From Davidsoniella eucalypti (lineage: Eukaryota; Ascomycota; Sordariomycetes; Microascales; Ceratocystidaceae), in the NCBI GenBank assembly GCA_004009845.1, contig RMBW01000025.1, positions 62,001-126,000 of the forward strand: a DNA stretch of 64,000 nt, given 5' to 3'. Below, piece after piece: positions 56,464 through 64,000 of this stretch; within the stretch, counting starts at the first letter, position 1, and each line of letters begins with the position of its first letter. The notes below the pieces were generated by a model. That model saw nothing but the letters and a program-made list of their open reading frames with translations. It did no database searches and was not told where the DNA came from. The position numbers and the translations under genes are program-made.

Positions 56464-56540
56464 ACGGATAGGTGTGTTTTTTTTTTGTTTTTTTTTTTAA
56501 TTCATTAATCTTATGGAGCTATAGACGGATAGGCGTGTTT
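56464..56540 (-). mobile_element. Short poly-A-tailed insertion with 16-bp flanking repeats (family 2, copy B)
   Basis: ACGGATAGGTGTGTTT (56464-56479) and ACGGATAGGCGTGTTT (56525-56540) differ at one base and flank a 45-bp segment (56480-56524). On the minus strand the segment begins CTATAGCTCCATAAGAT, continues TAATGAATT and ends in A-runs broken by one C. The core CCATAAGAT-N-AATGAATT plus poly-A is the same as in copy A at 21.1 kb, but the 5' end is longer and the flanking target differs. The last three T of the left repeat merge with the T-run. Confidence 0.65.
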
Positions 56541-59500
56541 CTAGTGTTTACATGTATATCTGTACGTGTTGTTTGTAAATTGTCATAATTTATTTACCTG
56601 ACTACGGGCAGATAATCAATAAAATAGAGCGAATGCAGATAAAATCGGCTGCATATATTCATCATTCCCTCGACCAGCCCAGACACAGCAATGTCCAGCC
56701 AAAGATAAAATAGATAAAAAATTATGCTTTTTTTTTGCTGTTGAAACAAAGGCCTTGAGTAACCACTCTATCATTTTAGCCATTTTCTCTTTGTGTTTTC
56801 TGCCTCAGCCAGGCTGTCTTGGTTTCTCCAGGCCGGCATAAGCCCTCTATACACACTGCACCCAACTCGGGTTAACGTGACAGCACAGCTCTACTAAAAA
56901 GCAGAATGAAAACAAGCCCTCCATCTCTTAGTCTGCAGTCGCTTAACAGTTTTTCCACGGAGCCTACCACAAAAGAACGCACATCTTGTTTGGGAAATAA
57001 CTAACGAGCACTCCTCCTCATCAGAGCCCAAGGGAGCACATGGATAGGGATTACAGATATTGTACGGTATACTCCTAGGGATAGACATGGCCCACGCAGA
57101 CTGGCCCAGCCCGTCTTCAAGACATGTTCACCACTGTCTCCAATGGACATACAGGGCAACTGTACACTGACAAGTCGCAGTGACTCTGATTCATGCTGGA
57201 GATACAGAGCAGGGCTGGCAAGTCTCTGGGCTGTCTCCCTCGTAGCTGCTAAGCCTATCTATCTATGCTCTATACGCAGCCGTTTATATGTTCATTAGCC
57301 AAGGCTATACGGGCCCCCCCTAGATAGAGGCTCGCTGTGTACTACGGCGCCGAGGTTCAAGCTATCCTCTATCTAATTGGAATTGTGCCCGGCACGACTG
57401 GCTCTATCAGGCCGTACCGATGTCCACAAGAACCCAGAACAGAAGAGCATGAATGCGTTGCAGGTTTCTGGGCTATCACAAGAACAATCTATAAGCTATG
57501 CACCCTAGCGTCGGCCCAGCTTTTGATTGTTCTCAAACCGTTGCGCTTGCGTTTTCTTCTCGTGAATTCGCCCTCCTCAACAAGAACACAAAAAAGAAAC
57601 CCCGTATTTTCCGCATCAAGGCTAGCGCTATCAAACTACCAGATTTAGCCCACTCTAGCCTAACCCTGCCCTGTAACTTAAGAAGAAGTCTGTTGCAAAA
57701 AAAAAAAAGAAGAAAAAAAAGAAAAAAAGAAAGTCGAAGACGAATGAATGATGCGCATCACGGCCAATTGGATCGAGATGATATTTAATACGAATATCTT
57801 TAGGTTTTTTTTTATTTCTTTTTTTCTTCTTTTCTTTTTTTTTCCCCCCAAGTGTACAAGAGGTCTTCTTTTTCGCCTTCTGCTTTGACAAATACCTCTT
57901 CGTGGCAAATGCCAAAAGCCGTTTTCAGACGCATGTACAACGTGATACTAAGTTTAAGTTTCTCTCTGCTGATATTTCATGCTACTGAAGTCGGTAGATC
58001 ACGCAAAGAAAAGAAAGAAAAGAAAGAAAAGAGAGCGAAGAGGATCCGTGAAAGACCATCTCCGATATCTCATTCGGGCCCTGGATTTAACCCATTGTCA
58101 GTGGCGGAATGGCGAAGATTATGCCGATGGAGATTCTCTTTGATTGTATTGGAGGTTGCTCGCGCCTTCGCCTTTCGTCGTGCTTTCGCATGTACCGGTA
58201 CACAGATTCTCTTGTATTATCTTTCTTTCTTGCGATAATCTTAGTATCCCTGTGGCTTCATGTATGTCTACAACTGAACAGCAACAATGTTCAGCAGCTT
58301 CACCAAGCATACACAGCCAACGCGGCAAACAGCGTTTAACCCCTTCAACCGTAGTCTGCTTTCTATCGCAGCGTTGCTGGTTATCCCTGCGGGCTTCCTC
58401 TGGTCGTGGCCCCTGGCAAACTATATACAGATATGCGGTATGTAGTCTGTGTATTCTACGACGACATATCGCTTCGAGTGAGCCGAAATCACGGTCCGCA
58501 GTACGGGAGACGAGTTTCCATCTGGACTCCCGACTATAGAGCCCAGTCAAGAGATGGCGCTGTGCCAAGGGCTTTGGTAATGCTTGATTCGATGAGACTC
58601 GTCGTATACATATTATATATGTACTAACCCTTACAGCAAGCCATCTTTCTTTGATCTAATCCTCAAGAAATAGCGGTACCTTCTGCTGACTTCATCGGTT
58701 GATGAAAGTGATTGTATACTAATGACTGAACTAGGGATTCAATATGTCATCGGATAGCTATCGCAAACCCTCATTTTCGCCCCTTCGTACGAACAACAAA
58801 TCATCGAGCCGAAAAAAAACCGAAGATGAAGCGGCCATTTATACCAATGAATTTCTTCATAAAATTGCCTGTAGATGGCGAAATGCTAGCCAGCCACAAA
58901 TAACAGGCTGGCGTGTTCCATCACAATCTTTTGCTGACAAACTCTGCTCGGCTAGTGCATTATTGTCGAGAAAGTCTAGATTCGTGCAAGATCAGTTGCA
59001 GTTCACTGACTATCGTTAGTGTGTGTGTATGACTCGGCACGAAACACAGTCCGTTAGTGCATCGTTATCTTCCCCATATTCTTCTGTGCGGAGGAGACGA
59101 AAGAAGGGTTATTCGTGGGTTTCTTTCTTCTTTTGTACCAACAAGATCAACTCGTGGTTATTCTGTGAATAGTGAATAAAATCCCTCCTACAAACACCAC
59201 AGCTCGAACAAGATCCGAGGCCGAGTCTAAACGAATCCACCGTCAAACCCAAGGCAAAACATACTGCCGAACCGACCGTCCCTCGAAGATTAAAAAAGAT
59301 AGTGCTCTTAGTACGTATACTCGCTCAGCGGCTACGTTATCGCCTTTTCTTTTCTTTCCCGCCATATTCCTCTTGACGCTAGTGCTGGACGGCTAGTGTA
59401 AGTAGCAACAGACCTCGCTACGGCTTAGTCGATGCACTAAGAGTTGAAGCTCCATGGCCCGTCTTGCTTGTTATGTTAAGTTGAGGAGAAAGCCAAACCT

Positions 59501-62500
59501 GTTTTTTGCCAGCTAGTGTGGCTAAGATACATATATGGTTGGAAGATATCGTCCGTGCAGCTAGTCATATATGTAGTATGAAGTTGGTTTTATAAGGTAT
59601 GGCTTTGACAGGACAGCAGCAAAAAAAAAAGAAAAAAAGGAAGCATAGTAAGGATTGCTCAGCTTTGGCCAGTCTAGCCTCTATGGGTTAGCGTGCTAGC
59701 TTCATCATCGCAAGTTGATCAACAGAACCCAAGTTTCAACAAGACTGGTCGATGTGTGTACATGTATTGTTTGGAGTATAACCCTAGGGTACGGAACAAT
59801 GCTAACAAACCCAATTAAATAGCATTGTTGCGTACTTATTTGCACAGGAAACAATACAATTAGCCTGCGTATGGTAGATAATCACCCGGATGTTACTGTA
59901 TCTGTATTTACGATGCATACGGACGTTGTGTGCTTCTTCGATGTAGCAAGATGTACAGAGAGCATGTATTATCAGGAATATTGTACATGACTGGTATGCC
60001 ATGTACCCCAGTTTCATGAAGAACACAATACAGGCGTGCGACGATGTTACTATCTACTACGCTTGGTTTCGACAACTGTCACGATAATACTACGATACAG
60101 TGTTGCAGCCTGTTTCCGTGCTTATTCCCCTAGTGCGCCAGCACGGCTAGAGTAGCAGTAGCGATCACCAACACATCAGTCGTGATTGAGATTTTTACCT
60201 GTCACAATCCATGAAATAATATGCGCAATACAATGTATGAGGTAGTCATGGTGAATGCTCATGCAACGAGATGTCGGCGCTTACAGCTCAATATACTCTA
60301 GAGCTGGTCGAATACCATCGCTGCAAGAGCCGGATCTCAAGAGCAGTTCTTTTCTTTCTGTCCGTGGCTCGACTGAACGAACTGCCATTGTCAAAGCGGA
60401 CAAAGACCAACTAGCCTGGAAAAGCTCGTCTTCTATAGTCATCCTATCTTGGCATATTTGTCACCGCTAGTTAAGTGAAGAAAAGCTACGCTGCTTCAGA
60501 TCGAGACGACGTGGAAGCGTTCAGAGCCCTGTTGTGATTTTAAAGCGAGTGGCGGATTGCACCAAAACAGCCATCTATATTGTAAGCCTTCTTCCTCATT
60601 CTCTTCGCCCGTTTTGGTTTTCCATGGCGAGAGACTTGCTTGCTAGAAGAAACGAAATATAAGGAAGGGCCTGGCGTGCAAATTTCTAGCACATCAATCA
60701 AGGCCCAGGAATACTTGTCGTTCGTATATTTCAAGGACGAAGGCCCCCATATTCTGTTTGCCCTGTCATATTTGGATGTTGAACCTGTCATTGAAAATAA
60801 TATTCGTAAAAAAAACGAGCACTGCTTACGGGGTGCTAGAGGGCTGGGTTTGATTATCTGAAATCATATGCTGGGCTGGATTATGATGGAAATGGATGAT
60901 TACAGGGTGCCTGTCAGAAGGCTCGGCTGTAGCTGGGGCCAAAAATTATAGAGCCAAAAAATGGGCGTTGTTAGTAGTAAAGTTGGAAGTGTACCGTGGG
61001 CAGTCTCTTCTAACCCGGCTAATCTGAAGCAACACAGAAAAAAAAGCCTTGTATCATTTATTTTGTCTATATATATAATCTTTTTCTTCTTTTTTCTTCT
61101 CATTCCTGGTCCATGCTGCGTAACCATCGGGATATGCTCCGAATTTGCCCTGATTATTACTTTTAACATGAAGAAAGAAAGACTCGCAAATGATAAATGA
61201 GCAAGATGGCGTAAGAAAATGAAGCGCTTACTTGACAAACTCTGCTACTAGACGAACCAACGTTTGGCCTATGAATGAATCTGCCGCTCTCATTGTAACG
61301 TACCACATTAGCCTTTTCCTGTTTATCCCAAAGGCCCGTCCGGGTAGGGATGTGCCTTTTATCTGGCTTGTCTCTATTCATTATATGGGTGGAAAATAGA
61401 TCTCAAAGGGCCTATCTAGACGAACGACATATTCCAAAGAGTAGTGTTTTCTTGGCATATGCCGCAATCCATGTTGCTTCAAATCCGTATACGTTCGTAT
61501 ATACGATAGTAAAATATACCAAAATCTGACTTCTTTCAGTTCTTTTTTTTTGTTGGGCCATGTCCGTCTTTAGTCTAATAAAGTAAGAAAGGCTTATCTC
61601 TGTTTCTTGCTCTCCAACAGAGCCCGCCAGCTTGGTAACGAATCAAAGCCCGATATCTTTGTAATGGAATCGAAAGGTCACGTCTACAAATGGCGCTTGT
61701 GGTGCGTCTGGATGTGATGTCACCGTGCTCATTTGGCGGTCTCATATATTAAAGGCACTGTGAGCTAGCCAATGGCCGAGAAGTGACTGTGACTTATACA
61801 CTCAAATCTCGCCGTATTTCTCTCCACTAGCGTCTTGTTGTCTCCGCGACTATCGCTATTTCCAGTGAATAATAGAGAAAGCCGTCCATGTGCGCAATTG
61901 TGCGAGCTTTGTTACAGAGTTAAGATCAACACAAAATAGAGGACTCATCTTTAACAGTTACGGATACTTTGGAATGTCCCTCTGGCCAAGTCGGTTGGTT
62001 TTCTCTGCATCTTTCGTTCATTTTTTGCAGGCAAGTGGTCACGACGTCATAGGCCGCCTTCAACGCCCTATGACATAGTAAACGGCTGCAGTACGTCCAA
62101 GTGCAAGGATGCCAAAGTATGCAACTATCATATATTACGCTCTATAATATCACCATACAGCAGCCTCTTTCTACTTGTATCACTATGGCATTTCTGTGCA
62201 ATGCAAGACTGAGAGAGAACAGGTTTTTTTTTTGGCTTAGTTTATCTGCTCCAGGCTACCCATGACTACATCAATAATGGGTTACTCAAGTGAGCTTTCG
62301 TCGTAGTATCTCTGGCAAAGGCATCTGCAGCCTTCACCATCATTAATTATTTTCATAGTATCACTTGAGATGGTTGTTCAGCCCGCAGATAATCTTCGCT
62401 CTCATTGCCCGCAATCTACGTTCATAGTCGTATTTGCCATTAGATAACATGTCAATTAAAGCTAGAAAGTCCCTGCTTTTAATGTTATAAACACCTGGAT

Positions 62501-64000
62501 TTTGCATCTCTCACTCTATACTTGTGTTTCTTTTTCCTTGCTGTCGTCACATTTTTAAGATCGACATTGATAAGTCTTGAAAGTACGCATTCCATTCATT
62601 GCTCTTGTTCACACCATGTCGGAATTTCACATATAGCTGAAGAGGGTGTAAATGAGCACAATCAGAGAAAACAAGCAATAGTCAAGTATCTTGTCGATTG
62701 CCACTTCCTATATTGACGTATCAGCCTTAGCTTTACGCTGACATGTGTAGTGTATTGCATGCCTAGCGGTATAAATATATGTAACTGTGTAATACATGAA
62801 AGCCTATCTATGGTGAGAGACTTGGCTCGAGATACTTGACCTTCAAATAGCTCAAACTCTTTCCACTCCTCCACTTCCAAACTTCTCGTTGCTGCTTCAT
62901 ACATATCTCTCCAACTTGGCAACTCATGCAAGGGAGGTTGGACTGGTTGTAGGCATGTGTCAGACTTCTAGCGATTTTCCGTGATCCATTCTACGCACCT
63001 CTTTCACCAACCAACCACTGTGATACATGCCGAGCACACTCGGCGTTGGTCTGCAGTAAGCACAACTCTAGGCACAACTTGATATACCCTGTCTGAAAGG
63101 ACTGGATAGTAGCTACCTGAGCCTACCATCATGGTGACTTACGCTCTGCTTGTTGAGAGGTTCTTATTGATGGCAAGCTTCGGCCGCCCAAGGATAACTC
63201 GAAGTAGAACAGCCATGTTGAGTAAATTGCGTAGTTGTTTCTCGTTGAGTAGTCCGACTGATATCTGCAATTAAGACATTCATCTGTACTAGGCATAAGC
63301 ATGGTATAGAAAACAGGTAGCCGAGAAAAGAAGAATAGATACTGAGGTTGGAAGAAGACCAAAGCACATGTGCATGTTTGTCTTACAGTTAGAGTAACAG
63401 TGTATTAGCATGTATTAGCATTAGTACATGTAGTATGAGGAAACTGGAAAGGGTTCTATTTAGATATCAACAAGAACTCCAACTAAAGAGTTGTTTCACA
63501 GGGGTCAAGAACAGGAAACAGTTCAAAGACAAAAAGAATACAGAACCAGGCCCCCCCCGAAATCTGAACTGGATAATTCGCATTGGGCATTGGTTAAGAA
63601 CGGATCTCAATCTTCAAATGCTCTGTAAAGCTGGCGATTATGTTGCTTATCCAATATTGAAGGGACTTTCGGCGAAATATTGCTTTTATTTTATTTTTAT
63701 TTTTTTCGTTTCCATGTTGGGTGACGATGGCCGTTTTAGCACTACTTTTACAGAGGTCAATATTTCAAGGATGCCAAATCAGGCTTCCTTGAAATATGAA
63801 AACCAGGGTAGGAAGAAAAGGCTTCAAAAAATAACAAAAAAAATATGAGAAGAAAAAAAAAAAAAAAAAGCCAACATCCCTGAGACTCAGGTGGATCATG
63901 GTATCCACTTTACTTTGCAGTTGCCCCGCCTCGTTTCCATTGTGTCGGGTCGCCATTCTGACCAATCAGAGCCGCTCATCAGGCTTTTGCTATCGTTTAT

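Larger units (their letters stand above)
54920..64000. other. Gene-poor AT-rich region, no convincing gene
   Basis: CT/AG-rich leader-like DNA follows the SANT-like gene. A minus-strand frame at 55731-56105 contains a Ser-Thr repeat encoded by a 6-bp GATGTA-type repeat. A + frame at 58744-59019 (91 codons, starting MSSDSYRKPS, ending FTDYR) has an ATG and even composition but no recognisable domain. I rate both below the threshold for a gene call; the second is the better one. The rest holds poly-A/T and polypurine tracts and the repeats listed separately. Confidence 0.55.

Noticed and set aside
58744..59019. 91-codon + strand frame starting MSSDSYRKPS.
   Set aside because: Composition is plausible, but there is no domain, neighbour or splice evidence; kept only as a note in the region entry.
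59680..59760. tRNA-like run (GGGTTAGCGTGCTAGC and following) in the right-hand gene-poor region.
   Set aside because: No anticodon stem or T-arm forms and no acceptor stem was found.
1..64000. CRISPR arrays, bacterial operons, riboswitches or phage genes.
   Set aside because: The DNA is eukaryotic (spliced genes, intron-containing tRNA, chromatin proteins); no regularly spaced repeat array was seen.

Overview
This is fungal nuclear DNA, most likely from a filamentous ascomycete (Pezizomycotina). The evidence is a Zn2Cys6 transcription factor, short 60-160 nt introns with GT donors and a CTAAC-type branch site about 10-30 nt before the acceptor, and fungal versions of Yta7, Swc5, Iwr1 and WDR70. 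A tRNA-Leu with anticodon CAG shows that CUG is read as leucine. A Eurotiales-like relative is a guess; the genus cannot be fixed from the sequence.

Layout. Bases 1 to about 12.9 kb look gene-poor: AT-rich, with poly-A/T and polypyrimidine runs, short tandem repeats and no ORF with a recognisable domain. A GC-rich island at about 13.0-13.6 kb leads to a Zn2Cys6 regulator (14.6-16.4 kb, four exons) and an MFS exporter (17.7-19.6 kb), both on the + strand. After another spacer come a secreted alpha-carbonic anhydrase (23.5-24.4 kb) and a small conserved-looking protein on the minus strand (25.9-26.2 kb). A 6 kb spacer follows.

The gene-rich core runs from 32.7 to 54.9 kb. In order it holds the Yta7/ATAD2-type AAA+ bromodomain ATPase, an intron-containing tRNA-Leu(CAG), a four-exon kappa-class glutathione transferase/DsbA-like protein, Swc5 (minus), a disrupted phytanoyl-CoA-dioxygenase-like gene, a WDR70 homologue, an uncharacterised protein (minus), a 790-residue kinase-like protein (minus), the RNA polymerase II import factor Iwr1, and a fungal SANT/Myb-like protein (minus). 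Bases 55-64 kb are again gene-poor.

Several core genes act on chromatin and transcription (Yta7, Swc5, WDR70, Iwr1). They sit in mixed orientations and are probably neighbours rather than a co-regulated cluster. The Zn2Cys6 gene and the MFS gene, 1.3 kb apart, could be a regulator-transporter pair.

The most unusual signal is a set of very short insertions (about 30-50 bp) in spacer DNA. Four are flanked by 12-16 bp direct repeats resembling target-site duplications. They fall into two sequence families. One carries a poly-A tail and one an AATCA-type repeat tail (both in minus orientation), and both have variable opposite ends. This is what very strongly 5'-truncated LINE-type retroposition, or capture of retroelement ends during break repair, would leave behind.
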